A DNA stretch of 64,000 nt from NCBI RefSeq assembly GCF_000711885.1, contig NZ_KL543997.1, forward strand, positions 21,438 to 85,437, read 5' to 3'. Made by a program: the position numbers and the translations under genes. This stretch comes from Chromobacterium haemolyticum DSM 19808. Lineage in GTDB: Bacteria > Pseudomonadota > Gammaproteobacteria > Burkholderiales > Chromobacteriaceae. Shown here in pieces: positions 1 to 8,837 of the stretch (position 1 is its first letter; each line of letters starts with the position of its first letter). The notes under the pieces are model-generated. The model had not been told where the DNA came from and did no database searches. It was given only the letters and a program-made list of their open reading frames with translations.

Positions 1-3000
1 GTCACCGTGCTATTGGCCTCCGCCGTGCCGGTGACCGTGGGCTGGTTGTTGCCGGTGATGCCGTCGCTGTGGCTGGACCCGGTATCGGTGGCGCTATTCA
101 GCGCCACACCGGACGGCGTGGGCGGCGCGCTGGTGTCGATCACCACGTTATAGGCGCTGGATTGACCACTGCTGACCCCGCCGCTGCTAACCACGGCGGT
201 AATAGCGTGCGAGCCGGACGTCAGGCTGGAGACGAAGCTGTAGCTCCATGCTCCGCTCCCATCCGCAGTGACCCCGTCGATCGGCACCCCATCGACATAG
301 ATGGTGACGAGGCTGTTGGCGATCGCGGTACCGGTGACCGTGGGCGTGGTGTTACTGGTGATGCCATCGCTATGGCTGCTGCCGGTATCGGTGCCGGCGG
401 TCAAGCCGCTGACGCTAGGCGGCACTAGCTGCACCGCTATCGCCCGGCTCGCCGTCGCGCTGGTTTTGATGCCGTCGCTAACGCTGAAACCGATAGTGCG
501 AGTGGCGGTGTTGGGAGAACCCGCGGTGTCGTTGTAAGTGACCGCGCGCAAGGCCGCCTGCCATTGCGCCAAGGTGGCCGTCGCGCCGCTGGACGTCAGC
601 GTCAGTACCCCGGTGCCAGCGTTATAACTGGCCGTGATATTGCCGAAGGCGCTGCTACTGGTGTTGCTGAAGGCCAGCACGTCCTCGCCGCTATGGAAGT
701 TGCCGGTAATCGCCACCGTGGCGCTGGCCAGCGTGGCGTTGTCCCGATCAGAAACGGTGAGGCCGCCGTCCACCTGCGTGGCTCCGCCGCCAACGACATA
801 AGCCCCAGCGCTGCCAGTGGTGGTGGCGATCGGCGTTTGGTCCGTCGCCGCCACCGTCACCGTGCGTGTTACCGCGGCACTATCCTTGCTACCGTCGTTG
901 ACACTGAAGCTGACGGTACGGGTGGCGGTATTGGGCGTCACCGCAGTGTCGGTGTAAGTGACCGCGCGCAGTGCGGCCTGCCATTGCGCCAGCGTCGCCG
1001 TGGCGCCGCTGGACGTCAGCGTCAGCACTCCGGTGCCGGCGTTATAACTGGCCGTGATGTTGCCGTAGGTGCTGCTATTGCTGTTGTTGAAGGCCAGCAC
1101 ATCCTCGCCGCTATGGAAGTTGCCGGTGATGGACACTCGGGCGCTGGCCAGCGTGGTGTTGTCCAGGTCGCTGACCGTAATGCCCGTGTCCACCGCCACC
1201 GGCGTGGACGTCGTATTGTCCCCGGCGGTGAAGGCCGCGCTGCCGCCGCTCGCGGTGGCGATCGGGGTTTGATCGGTGGCGGCCACCGTCACGCTGCGAG
1301 TCACCGCCACGCTGTTCTTGCTGCCGTCGTTGACCTGGAAGCTGACGGTGCGGGTGGCGGTGTTGGGCGTCACAGCGCTGTCGGTGTAGGTCACCGCGCG
1401 CAGTGCGGCCTGCCATTGCGCCAGCGTCGCCGTGGCGCCGCTGGAGGTCAACGTCAACACCCCGGTACCGCTGTTGTAGCTGGCGGTGATGTTGCCGAAG
1501 GTGATGGCGCTGGAGTTGCTGAAAGCCAACACGTCCTGACCGCTCTGGAAGTTGCCGCTGATGGACACCGTGGCGCTGGCCAGCGTGGTGTTGTCCAGAT
1601 CGCTGACTGTAATACCTGGGTCCACCGCCACCGGGGTGGACGTCGTATTGTCCCCGGCGGTGAAGGCTGCGCTGCCGCCGCTGGCGGTGGCGATCGGGGT
1701 TTGATCGGTGGCGGTCACCGTCACCGTGCGCGTCACGGCACTGCTGCTGGCGTTGCCGTCGTTGACCTGGAAGCTGATGGTGCGAGTGGCGGTGTTGGGA
1801 CTGACCGCGCTGTCGGTGTAGGTCACCGCGCGCAAAGCCGCCTGCCACTGCGCCAGCGTGGCGGTGCCCCCGCTGGACGTCAGCGTCAGCACCCCGGTGC
1901 CGCTGTTGTAGCTGGCGGTGATGTTGCCCATGGTGCTGCCGTCGTTACTGAAAGCCAGCACGTCCTCGCCGCTATGGAAGTTGCCGGAGATGGAAACGGT
2001 GGCGCTGACCAGGGTGGGGCTGGCGCTGTCGGCGACGGTGAGACCACTGTCTACCGCCACCGGGGTGGAGGCAGTGTTGTCGCCGGAGGTGAAGGCGGCG
2101 CTGCCGCCGCTGGTGGTCACTACCGGCACCACGGCGACGTTCACGGTAGAAGCCAGCGCCAGCGTGGTGGTGTCGACGCCGCCATTGCTGGTGCCGCCGT
2201 TGTCCTTGACGCTGGTCAGCGTCACCACCCGGTTGCCGGCGGTGGGGCTGCCGTTGCTGTCTCGATAGGTGATGCCGTTGACCACGCTGGCCGCGGTGCT
2301 GCCGGATATGCCGCTGCTGCTGATGGATACGGTAGCGGTGCCGCCGGAGAGCGAGACGGTGACGCTCAGGCCGTTGCCGCTGGTGGTGACCGAGTTACCG
2401 TTGGTCAGCGCCACATTGCTGCCGTCTATGGATAGGATTTCGCTGCTGCCGTCATGCAGGCCGGACACGGTCAGCGTCAGCAGGATGATGCTCTGGCTGG
2501 ATTCAATCGCGCTAACGCTGGCGCCGCTGAACACCGCCACCGCGGAGCCGCCCATGGCGAAGGTGGGGTTGCTCGCCGTGGCGCTGGTGGTAGGCGCGTC
2601 GTTGACCGCCGCCACCGCCACCGTCACATTGCTGGAGCCCGTACCGCCACGGCCGTCGTTGACGCTGACGTTGACTGTGCGGGTGGCGGTGTTGGGGTCG
2701 TTGCTGGTGTTGTTGTAAGTCAGCGCCGCCACCAGCGTGGCCACTCGCGACGGGGTGGCATTGCTGTTGAAGGTGACGATCAGGTCGTGACCGCCGACAC
2801 CATCGCCATTGCTGGCGATCACCCCTATGCTCACCCCGCCCACCGTCACCACGCTGCCCACGCTGGTGCCGCTGGACAAGGTCACCGTGCCGCTGGTGTC
2901 GATGCCCAGCACATCCTGGCCGCTTTGTCCGTTGGCGGAAATGTGCACGGTCAGATTGCCGCTGTTGAAGTTGGGCGTGTCGCTATCCGTCACCGTGACC

Positions 3001-4793
3001 GCGGTGCCGGTATCCAGTTTCACCGCGCCGCCTTTCTCGGTGAAAGTGGGATTGTCGCCGTTGAGGTTGCCTATCACCGGCGCGGCGTCCGCCGCCACCG
3101 TCACCGTCTTGGTCACCGAGCTGCTGTTGATCGCGCCGTCGTTGATGGCGAAGCTGATGGTGCGGGAACTGGTGTTGGGCGACAGAGAACTGTCGGAATA
3201 GGTCACCGCGCGCAAAGCGGCCTGCCATTGGGCCAGGGTGGCCGTCGCGCCGCTGGAGGTCAGCGTCAGCACCCCGGTGCCGGCGTTATAACTGGCCGTG
3301 ATGTTGCCCATGGTGCTGCCATTGTTGGTGAAGGCCAGCACATCCTCGCCGCTGTGGAAGTTGCCGGTAATGGACACCGTGGCGCTGGCCTGGGTGGTGC
3401 TGTCGGAATCGGACAGCGTGATGCCGCTGTCCACCGTCACAGCGGTGCCGGTGCCGCTGCTGTAAGCACTGGAGCCGCCGCTGGCGGTCAGCGCCGGCGC
3501 AAAACCGAAATTGATGGCGTTGATGGCTCCAATGCCTATCATGCCGGTCACATTGTGACCGTTGGCCGCCAGTACCCGGAAGGAATCAATGCCCTGGAAG
3601 GCGCTGTTGCCGGATACGTTGAAAGTCACCAACCCGCCGCTGCCTTGCAACACGTCGCCCACGTTCTGCGTCAGCGTCGCGCCGCTGACCGCGGAACCGT
3701 TGATATAACCGACCAGTTGCAGATTGCCGCCGGCAGTGCCGGAGTCGAAGCCGTTCAGCACCACGCCGATGGAATTCAAGGTAAAGCGGCTGTTGTCGTT
3801 GGACTTGACGCTGAAATAGGAGATGGGGATGTTGCCGTCGCTATAGCCGTCCACCGTTTCCGTGGTCACCGAGCCTATTTTTTCGACAATGATCGTCTGG
3901 CCGCCGTTATTGACGGAGCCCAATTGCAATGTGAAATCCCAGCCTTGCAAGGGACTGGCGTTCACCACGCTGCCGGATGGGTTATAGGTGTTGCCGTCCG
4001 ATGTGGTGAAATCGGTGGTGCCGGTTACCGGCCGCGCCAGCAGAGCGTCGTAACTGAAATGCAATGCATCCACGTCGATATGGCCGCTGTTGCGCTCCAG
4101 CGTCCAGTCGCCGCCCAGCCTTGCCGCGCCGGTGGCGTCGGTGGACGCGGCCACATCGGCATGGGTATAGCGGGACAAGGCGTTAACGAAGGCCGCGCCG
4201 CTGCTGCCGGCGGCGATATCGCAGCCGTAGAGCAGAATATCGCCGTCCGGCCGCAAGGATTGACCTATGGTTTTCAGGTCCGCCTGGCGGCTGTCCAGCT
4301 TGGCGGTGGTCAGCTCCACACTGCCCAGCATCAGGTCCGCGCTCTGACCGTGGGAAATGATGTGAATGGCGGCATAGCCGTGATGGGTTTTGGCCCACTC
4401 GGCAATCTGGCTCAGGCCGTCCTTGCCGGCGTCCAACACCACCACCTCCATGCCGGCCGGCATTTGCGACAGCAGGCTCTGGTAATTGACGACATTGGAT
4501 TCGACAAACACCACCTGTTTGACCGGCGCAACCGGTGCCAAGGCCGCGGCGAACTTCTCCGCCAGCCGCTCCACCGCGGCGGACCGCGGCGCGGCGGGCG
4601 TCTCCGCCGGAGCCGGTCGCTCCACGGGGTGCGGCGCGTCCGCATGCGCCGAGGCGGCGGCGGCCGTGGCCGCCGCCGCGCCGTCAAACATCAACCTGGG
4701 CTCCAAGGCCTGCAATAGCAAGCGGGAGCGTTTGAGAACCGGTGTCTTCTTATGACTGCCTTGCGATTGCCCCGCTGATTTCCACCAACCCAT
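1..4793 (-). CDS. Giant DUF4347 repeat surface protein, N-terminal 1597 residues (3' end beyond window)
   Basis: The open frame runs off the left edge, so only the N-terminal 1597 residues are seen. The start is the ATG at 4793-4791 behind GGGGAGAG. A short basic N-terminus leads to LEPRLMFDGAA (residues 30-40), the motif typical of DUF4347 surface proteins, then an Ala/Pro-rich stretch. A DUF4347 domain spans about 73-215, with ISHGQ (His148) and YGCDI (Cys191). After a linker come cadherin/VCBS-like beta repeats. Five are near-identical, with the signature ATLAQWQAALRAVTY near residues 518, 978, 1122, 1266 and 1406; the last four are tandem with 140-144 residue spacing. A bacterial Ig-like domain starts at the left edge. 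No classical signal peptide is visible, so type I secretion with a C-terminal signal outside the window is inferred. Likely role: adhesin or biofilm matrix protein. Confidence 0.85.
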   Translation of the reverse strand, partial: MGWWKSAGQSQGSHKKTPVLKRSRLLLQALEPRLMFDGAAAATAAAASAHADAPHPVERPAPAETPAAPRSAAVERLAEKFAAALAPVAPVKQVVFVESNVVNYQSLLSQMPAGMEVVVLDAGKDGLSQIAEWAKTHHGYAAIHIISHGQSADLMLGSVELTTAKLDSRQADLKTIGQSLRPDGDILLYGCDIAAGSSGAAFVNALSRYTHADVAASTDATGAARLGGDWTLERNSGHIDVDALHFSYDALLARPVTGTTDFTTSDGNTYNPSGSVVNASPLQGWDFTLQLGSVNNGGQTIIVEKIGSVTTETVDGYSDGNIPISYFSVKSNDNSRFTLNSIGVVLNGFDSGTAGGNLQLVGYINGSAVSGATLTQNVGDVLQGSGGLVTFNVSGNSAFQGIDSFRVLAANGHNVTGMIGIGAINAINFGFAPALTASGGSSAYSSGTGTAVTVDSGITLSDSDSTTQASATVSITGNFHSGEDVLAFTNNGSTMGNITASYNAGTGVLTLTSSGATATLAQWQAALRAVTYSDSSLSPNTSSRTISFAINDGAINSSSVTKTVTVAADAAPVIGNLNGDNPTFTEKGGAVKLDTGTAVTVTDSDTPNFNSGNLTVHISANGQSGQDVLGIDTSGTVTLSSGTSVGSVVTVGGVSIGVIASNGDGVGGHDLIVTFNSNATPSRVATLVAALTYNNTSNDPNTATRTVNVSVNDGRGGTGSSNVTVAVAAVNDAPTTSATASNPTFAMGGSAVAVFSGASVSAIESSQSIILLTLTVSGLHDGSSEILSIDGSNVALTNGNSVTTSGNGLSVTVSLSGGTATVSISSSGISGSTAASVVNGITYRDSNGSPTAGNRVVTLTSVKDNGGTSNGGVDTTTLALASTVNVAVVPVVTTSGGSAAFTSGDNTASTPVAVDSGLTVADSASPTLVSATVSISGNFHSGEDVLAFSNDGSTMGNITASYNSGTGVLTLTSSGGTATLAQWQAALRAVTYTDSAVSPNTATRTISFQVNDGNASSSAVTRTVTVTATDQTPIATASGGSAAFTAGDNTTSTPVAVDPGITVSDLDNTTLASATVSISGNFQSGQDVLAFSNSSAITFGNITASYNSGTGVLTLTSSGATATLAQWQAALRAVTYTDSAVTPNTATRTVSFQVNDGSKNSVAVTRSVTVAATDQTPIATASGGSAAFTAGDNTTSTPVAVDTGITVSDLDNTTLASARVSITGNFHSGEDVLAFNNSNSSTYGNITASYNAGTGVLTLTSSGATATLAQWQAALRAVTYTDTAVTPNTATRTVSFSVNDGSKDSAAVTRTVTVAATDQTPIATTTGSAGAYVVGGGATQVDGGLTVSDRDNATLASATVAITGNFHSGEDVLAFSNTSSSAFGNITASYNAGTGVLTLTSSGATATLAQWQAALRAVTYNDTAGSPNTATRTIGFSVSDGIKTSATASRAIAVQLVPPSVSGLTAGTDTGSSHSDGITSNTTPTVTGTAIANSLVTIYVDGVPIDGVTADGSGAWSYSFVSSLTSGSHAITAVVSSGGVSSGQSSAYNVVIDTSAPPTPSGVALNSATDTGSSHSDGITGNNQPTVTGTAEANSTV

Positions 4794-5156
4794 CACGCTC
4801 TCCCCGATCATTTCGGCTTAAAGCACCGGTCGAACCACGCCTATGACTGCATCCAAAAAGCTGCTCAGCGGATTAGAACCTGTATCAAAGCAAAAATAAA
4901 TGACAATTAAATAAATTCAAATCAGAACAACTGCGATAACGTAACAAACCAGGCCGCTTGCAAGCTGACAAAAGCTGTCAACCTCAACGAAGAAGGCCCC
5001 TCTTTAAAAAATAGTTGTTCCTCACGCGAAGTAAGCTAAGTGCAAATACGTAGCGCACACGATATTTGTCCAACATATGCGATATGCCACGGCTTGCCCT
5101 CGCCCGCGCCATCCCGTATCGTTCGTCCGCCGTCCGCTCCATCCAAGGATTTCTCC
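4794..5156. other. Divergent intergenic region, AT-rich next to the adhesin gene
   Basis: These 363 bases separate the adhesin gene (-) from rsmJ (+) and should hold both promoters. The part from about 4870 to 5040 is clearly AT-richer than the flanks. Two small palindromes lie together: GCTTGCAAGC at 4956-4965 and TGACA-AAAGC-TGTCA at 4966-4980, possibly an operator for the adhesin gene. A short match to the end of the 142-bp repeat family (TAGAACCTGT) sits near 4874. I see no convincing -35/-10 pair and no gene. Confidence 0.4.
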
Positions 5157-5939
5157 ATGCCCGCCACCCCGCTCTACTGCGCCTGTCCCCGCCGCCTGGA
5201 CGCCGCCCGCCTGCTAAGCCAGCGTTTTGCTTTGCCGCTGCTGGAGCAAAGACCGCAACAAGGCTATTGGCTGGAACTGGGGGAGGAACGACTGGAACTG
5301 CTGACCACAGGCAAACACGGCGCGGTGTATGCGGAATTCGTCGAAGGCGCGGCCAAACATCGCCGCGAGCAGGGAGGCGGCCGCGGCCAGCCGGTGGCCA
5401 AGGCCATCGGTCTGAAAGGCGCCAAGGAGCTGCCCTATGTGGTGGACGCCACCGCCGGCCTGGGCCGCGATAGCTTTGTGCTGGCCGGTCTGGGCTGCCG
5501 CGTCACCCTGGTGGAGCGCTCGCCGGTGGCCGCCGCGCTGCTGGCCGACGCGCTGGAACGCGCCGCCGGCCACCCGGACACCGCCGACATCGCCGCTCGC
5601 ATGCAACTGGTTCACGCCAGCTCCATCGCCTGGCTCGCTGCGCTGAGCGAGGCCGAACGGCCGGATGTGGTCTTCGTCGACCCGATGTTCCCGGATACCG
5701 ACAAGAAAAGCGCGGCCGCCAAAAAGGACATGCAAGCCTTTCAGCAGGTGATAGGCGACGACCAGGACAGCGCCGCGCTGTTGCAAGCCGCCATCGCCGC
5801 GGCCAAGAACCGCGTGGTGGTGAAACGGCCGCGGCTGGGCGCGGCCATCGAAGGCGTGAAACCGTCCGCGGTGCTGGACGGCAAGTCCACCCGTTTTGAT
5901 CTTTACGTGATCAAGGCCTTGAACCCGGCTCTGGGCTAA
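5157..5939 (+). CDS. rsmJ: 16S rRNA (guanine(1516)-N(2))-methyltransferase RsmJ
   Basis: RsmJ (YhiQ family) methylates N2 of G1516 in 16S rRNA using S-adenosylmethionine. The 260-residue product shows the family hallmarks: an N-terminal segment with LELGEERLEL, the SAM-binding loop VVDATAGLGRDSFVLAGLG, VERSPVAAALL after it, the catalytic-type FVDPMFPDTDKKSA (DPMFP), and a C-terminal VVVKRPRLG segment. The ATG at 5157 is chosen because AAGGA lies seven bases upstream and the protein then has normal family length; a longer in-frame start at 5040 would add an unrelated leader. The 3' end overlaps the convergent ABM gene by 29 bases. Confidence 0.93.
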   Translation: MPATPLYCACPRRLDAARLLSQRFALPLLEQRPQQGYWLELGEERLELLTTGKHGAVYAEFVEGAAKHRREQGGGRGQPVAKAIGLKGAKELPYVVDATAGLGRDSFVLAGLGCRVTLVERSPVAAALLADALERAAGHPDTADIAARMQLVHASSIAWLAALSEAERPDVVFVDPMFPDTDKKSAAAKKDMQAFQQVIGDDQDSAALLQAAIAAAKNRVVVKRPRLGAAIEGVKPSAVLDGKSTRFDLYVIKALNPALG

Positions 5940-6264
5940 CGCCATCAGGGACCTGTTCCCGCTCGTCCATCCCATAGTCCCGCAACACCGCCGCCACCCG
6001 CAGCCGGTAATCGGCGAACAAAGCCTCCCGGCCCTGCCGCTGCGCCGCGCGATGCGGCTCCAGCCGCCGCCAGGCCGCCACCGCTTCTTCATCGCGCCAG
6101 AACGACAACGACAGCATCTTGTTCGGCCGGTTCAGGCTGGCGAAACGCTCGATGGACAGGAAACCGTCCGCCGCCGCCAACTCCCGCCCCAGGCGTTCCG
6201 CCCAGCCCAGATACCCATCCCGGCCGCCCTCGGCCAGTTCCACCTCGAAAATCACCGCAATCAT
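5911..6264 (-). CDS. Antibiotic biosynthesis monooxygenase (ABM) domain protein
   Basis: A 117-residue protein with one ABM-type ferredoxin-like fold: an N-terminal strand MIAVIFEVEL, a helix rich in Glu/Arg, the GFLSIERF segment and the strand MLSLSFWRDEEAVAAW. Such small proteins either oxidise polycyclic or quinone-like natural products without cofactor, or act as accessory or heme-handling proteins. The ATG overlaps the stop of the upstream P450 gene (ATGA), so both belong to one operon with the DUF6058 gene. That context favours a role in tailoring the same small molecule as the P450. The substrate is unknown. Confidence 0.75.
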   Translation of the reverse strand: MIAVIFEVELAEGGRDGYLGWAERLGRELAAADGFLSIERFASLNRPNKMLSLSFWRDEEAVAAWRRLEPHRAAQRQGREALFADYRLRVAAVLRDYGMDEREQVPDGVSPEPGSRP

Positions 6265-7367
6265 TCCGCACTCCCTTCCTCGTCGTAGATGCGCACGCGC
6301 GCATTGGGCAGCCGGCGAAAACGCGCCGCCGCCGTCAAGGTTTTCCAATCCGGCCGCACCGCCACCAGGGCGGCCAAGCCGCCGCGGGCAATCTCCAGCG
6401 CCAGCGCCTGGCCCGGACACGCATGCCTACCCGCGCCAAACATCAAGCCTTCGCCCGGCCCTGCCGGGTCAAGCGCCGCCGCGGCCAACACCACCAGCAC
6501 GGAAGCGCCGGCCGGTACCGTCTGCCCGCCGTGGGACCACTCCCCCGCGCTAAAGCGACGGGTGTTGTGCAAGACCGGATCATGCAAGGCCAGCCAGGCC
6601 CAATCCGCCGCCACGCCCGCCGCCAGCGGACGGCCATGGGCCTGATGCCAGACCGCGGCGGCGAACAGGCCGGCGCCGGCGTCCAGGCTCTGGAACAGCA
6701 GGCCGATCACATTCGCCGTCAGCGCCGCCTCCTCCGCCGTCCACTCGCGTCGCAGCGCAGCCAATACGCCGCCGGACCGCGGCAAAGCCTTGGCCACCCG
6801 AGCCTGCAACGCCGCCAAAGCCCGTTCCCCGCTCGCCTGCGCCTCGGCGTCGGCATCCGCCGCCAACGCCCGCGCCAAGGCCGCCACCTCCGCGACCACA
6901 CCCGGCGCGTCCTCCATCGGCAGCCCCAGCAAACTCGCCAGTGTCAGCACCGGCAAACCCTGCGCCATCCGGTCCAGCAAGCCTCCATTCAATGGTTCGC
7001 GCGCCAGCCAGTCTCGCGCCAGACTTTCCGCCAGACCTCCGGCCTCCGCGCCCGCCACCGTCGCCAAGGCCCGGTTCAAGGCCGCCTTCAAGACCGGATG
7101 GCGCGGCGCCTCGCTCATCCGCGCCCACAGACAGAAAGTCCGCGCCACGCCGCCGTCGCCCAGTTGCGACGGCGCGGGCTGTTCCACCGGCCGCACCCGG
7201 CATGTCGCTGAAGCCAGCGCCGCCTGTACCGCCGCGTGGCCGGCGGCCACCCACAACCCCAGGCCAGCATCAAAATACAATGGCTGTCGCTGCGCCAGAT
7301 CCCGGTAATAGGGATAGGGATGGGCGTGGACCACCGCCGCCAGCGGGTCCGAGGGCCAGGCGCTCAC
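6261..7367 (-). CDS. Cytochrome P450 with atypical I-helix
   Basis: A soluble bacterial P450 of 368 residues, shorter than the usual ~400. The heme-binding loop FGAGRHACPGQ is intact, with the thiolate ligand Cys317. The I-helix reads IGLLFQSLDAGAGL (about 221-234) and lacks the acid-alcohol pair of ordinary oxygen-activating P450s. The usual ExxR motif is not recognisable in the region before HDPVLHNTRR. This suggests unusual chemistry such as peroxide use, or an accessory role. It starts with GTG in a GTGA overlap with the DUF6058 gene and ends in an ATGA overlap with the ABM gene, so the three genes are translationally coupled. I can assign no CYP family. Confidence 0.85.
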   Translation of the reverse strand: MSAWPSDPLAAVVHAHPYPYYRDLAQRQPLYFDAGLGLWVAAGHAAVQAALASATCRVRPVEQPAPSQLGDGGVARTFCLWARMSEAPRHPVLKAALNRALATVAGAEAGGLAESLARDWLAREPLNGGLLDRMAQGLPVLTLASLLGLPMEDAPGVVAEVAALARALAADADAEAQASGERALAALQARVAKALPRSGGVLAALRREWTAEEAALTANVIGLLFQSLDAGAGLFAAAVWHQAHGRPLAAGVAADWAWLALHDPVLHNTRRFSAGEWSHGGQTVPAGASVLVVLAAAALDPAGPGEGLMFGAGRHACPGQALALEIARGGLAALVAVRPDWKTLTAAARFRRLPNARVRIYDEEGSAE

Positions 7368-7990
7368 GCCGCCGCTCCCAGATACCGCCGCCGCGTCAGC
7401 TCCACGCAGCGCGCGCGCGAGCTACCCGCTCGCTCATGCGGCGCAAACGGCGCCGCTACCTCGTCCAGCAAATCCACCGCCCACGCCAGGCGCTCACGTT
7501 CGGCCGGCGCCAACCCGGGCCGGCGTTGACGATCCGTCAACGCGTCGATCAGCGACACCAGCGCCTCCTTCTGCGCGACCTCCCCCGGCAAGCCGGCGCG
7601 GGTGCACACCCCGTAGCTTCCGGCCAGGAAATCCCGCCACACGGCCGCCAAGTCCGGCTCCGCCTCGGCAGGAGGCAGCTCCAACGCCGCCAGCCCCTCG
7701 CGCCACGCGCTCTCAAAGCCGGTGCGCAAACGCTCCGGCTCGCCGTCCAAGGCCAGCGCCTGACCCAACCAACACAGCATGCCTCGCGGATACCAGGCCG
7801 ACTCCGCGCTCAAGGCCGCCGAGCCCATGCAGGACGCCGCCTCCCCGGCCAGCGTCAGCCGATACGACGGCCACGGCGCCGCGCCGGCCCGCTGCCAGCC
7901 GCGCAAAGTGTCCAGGCTCATGCCGCTGCGCGCCAACAGCTCCGGTTCCGCCAGAAAATGACGGCGCAAATAGTCCAGCAAATCCTCCAC
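7364..7990 (-). CDS. DUF6058-like natural product biosynthesis protein
   Basis: A 208-residue protein starting with GTG; AAGGAG lies seven bases upstream. The N-terminus EDLLDYLRRHFLAEPELLAR followed by GMSLDTLRGWQRAGAAPWPSY resembles, from memory, the DUF6058 family, which is found in small natural-product clusters. It looks helical throughout, has no signal peptide and carries no catalytic motif I can name. It is the first gene of a three-gene operon with a P450 and an ABM protein, divergent from an ArsR-type regulator. The role is therefore inferred from context only. Confidence 0.6.
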   Translation of the reverse strand: MEDLLDYLRRHFLAEPELLARSGMSLDTLRGWQRAGAAPWPSYRLTLAGEAASCMGSAALSAESAWYPRGMLCWLGQALALDGEPERLRTGFESAWREGLAALELPPAEAEPDLAAVWRDFLAGSYGVCTRAGLPGEVAQKEALVSLIDALTDRQRRPGLAPAERERLAWAVDLLDEVAAPFAPHERAGSSRARCVELTRRRYLGAAA

Positions 7991-8014
7991 TCCCGCTCTC
8001 CTTGTTCCAACTTG

Positions 8015-8030
8015 ACGATGGGTTTATCGT
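8015..8030. promoter_or_regulatory. Candidate operator between regulator and P450 operon
   Basis: The inverted repeat ACGAT-6 bases-ATCGT lies midway in the 80-base gap between the divergent DUF6058 operon and the ArsR-type regulator gene. That is a natural place for the regulator to control both. The half-sites are only five bases, so this is suggestive rather than strong. Confidence 0.3.
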
Positions 8031-8070
8031 AGCCGGCGGCGTCCGCCAAAGTTTCAGCCAAGGATGAACC

Positions 8071-8787
8071 ATGCTTGCAACCCCGCACGACCGTATACCC
8101 GACATCAGCCGCCTGGCCAGCCTGCTGGCCGATCCCGGCCGCGCGCTGATGCTGCTACTGTTGCAAGACGGCCGCCTCTACCCGGCCAGCGACCTGGCCC
8201 AGGCCGCCGGCCTGTCGCCGCAAGCGGCCAGCAACCATCTGGCCAAGCTGCTGCACGGCCAGGCGGTGCGGGTGGAACAGCGCGGCCGCCACCGCTATTA
8301 CGGGCTGGCCAGCCCCGCCATCGCCCATGCGCTGGAAGCCTTGTCCGCCGCCGCCGGCCACCACGCCGCGGTGCGCCCCAAGGGCAACGCCGACATCCGC
8401 CTGGCGCGCAGCTGCTACGACCACCTTGCTGGCCGGCTGGGCATCGTCGTCGCCGACTTCCTGCAACAGCAGCAACTGCTGCAACGGCGGGATGAACGCG
8501 AGTTCGCGGTGACGCCGGCCGGCTCGGACTGGCTGGCGGCGCGGCTGGACATTCAACTGGACGGCATCGCCCGCCCGCGCCGGCCGCTGGCGCGGGCCTG
8601 CCTGGACTGGAGCGAACGCCGCGACCACATCGCCGGCAGCCTGGGCGCGGCCCTGTGCCAGGCCTTTTTGCTGCGCGGCCTGACCGAGCGCCGCAACGAC
8701 AGCCGCGCCTTGCGGATCACGCCGGCCGGTTACGCCTTCTTGAAGCAGGAATGCGGAGTGCGCAGCGAGCAGCTGCGGGGGGAGTGA
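8071..8787 (+). CDS. ArsR/HTH_20-type winged-helix transcriptional regulator
   Basis: A 238-residue regulator. The N-terminal winged helix (about 10-85) has the recognition-helix pattern LAQAAGLSPQAASNHLAKLL followed by the wing RVEQRGRHRYYGL, typical of ArsR-like repressors. The longer C-terminal half (about 100-230) has a Cys residue and several Arg-rich helices and may sense a ligand. The ATG at 8071 follows AAGGA at a good distance. The gene is divergent from the DUF6058-P450-ABM operon, so local control of that operon is likely. The inducer is unknown. Confidence 0.82.
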   Translation: MLATPHDRIPDISRLASLLADPGRALMLLLLQDGRLYPASDLAQAAGLSPQAASNHLAKLLHGQAVRVEQRGRHRYYGLASPAIAHALEALSAAAGHHAAVRPKGNADIRLARSCYDHLAGRLGIVVADFLQQQQLLQRRDEREFAVTPAGSDWLAARLDIQLDGIARPRRPLARACLDWSERRDHIAGSLGAALCQAFLLRGLTERRNDSRALRITPAGYAFLKQECGVRSEQLRGE

Positions 8788-8837
8788 GGGGGATATAAGG
8801 TGGGTATCGCCGGACGGCGATACCCACGCGGCGGAGG

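Noticed and set aside
540-1860. Regularly spaced repeats that might be taken for a CRISPR or satellite array
   Set aside because: The period is about 430 bp, in frame, and encodes beta-sandwich repeats; there are no short repeat-spacer units.
564-4718. Long plus-strand frames opposite the adhesin gene
   Set aside because: They are antisense shadows of highly repetitive coding DNA; their translations are Gly/Ala/Arg/His-rich with no domains, while the minus-strand frame gives a coherent DUF4347/repeat protein.
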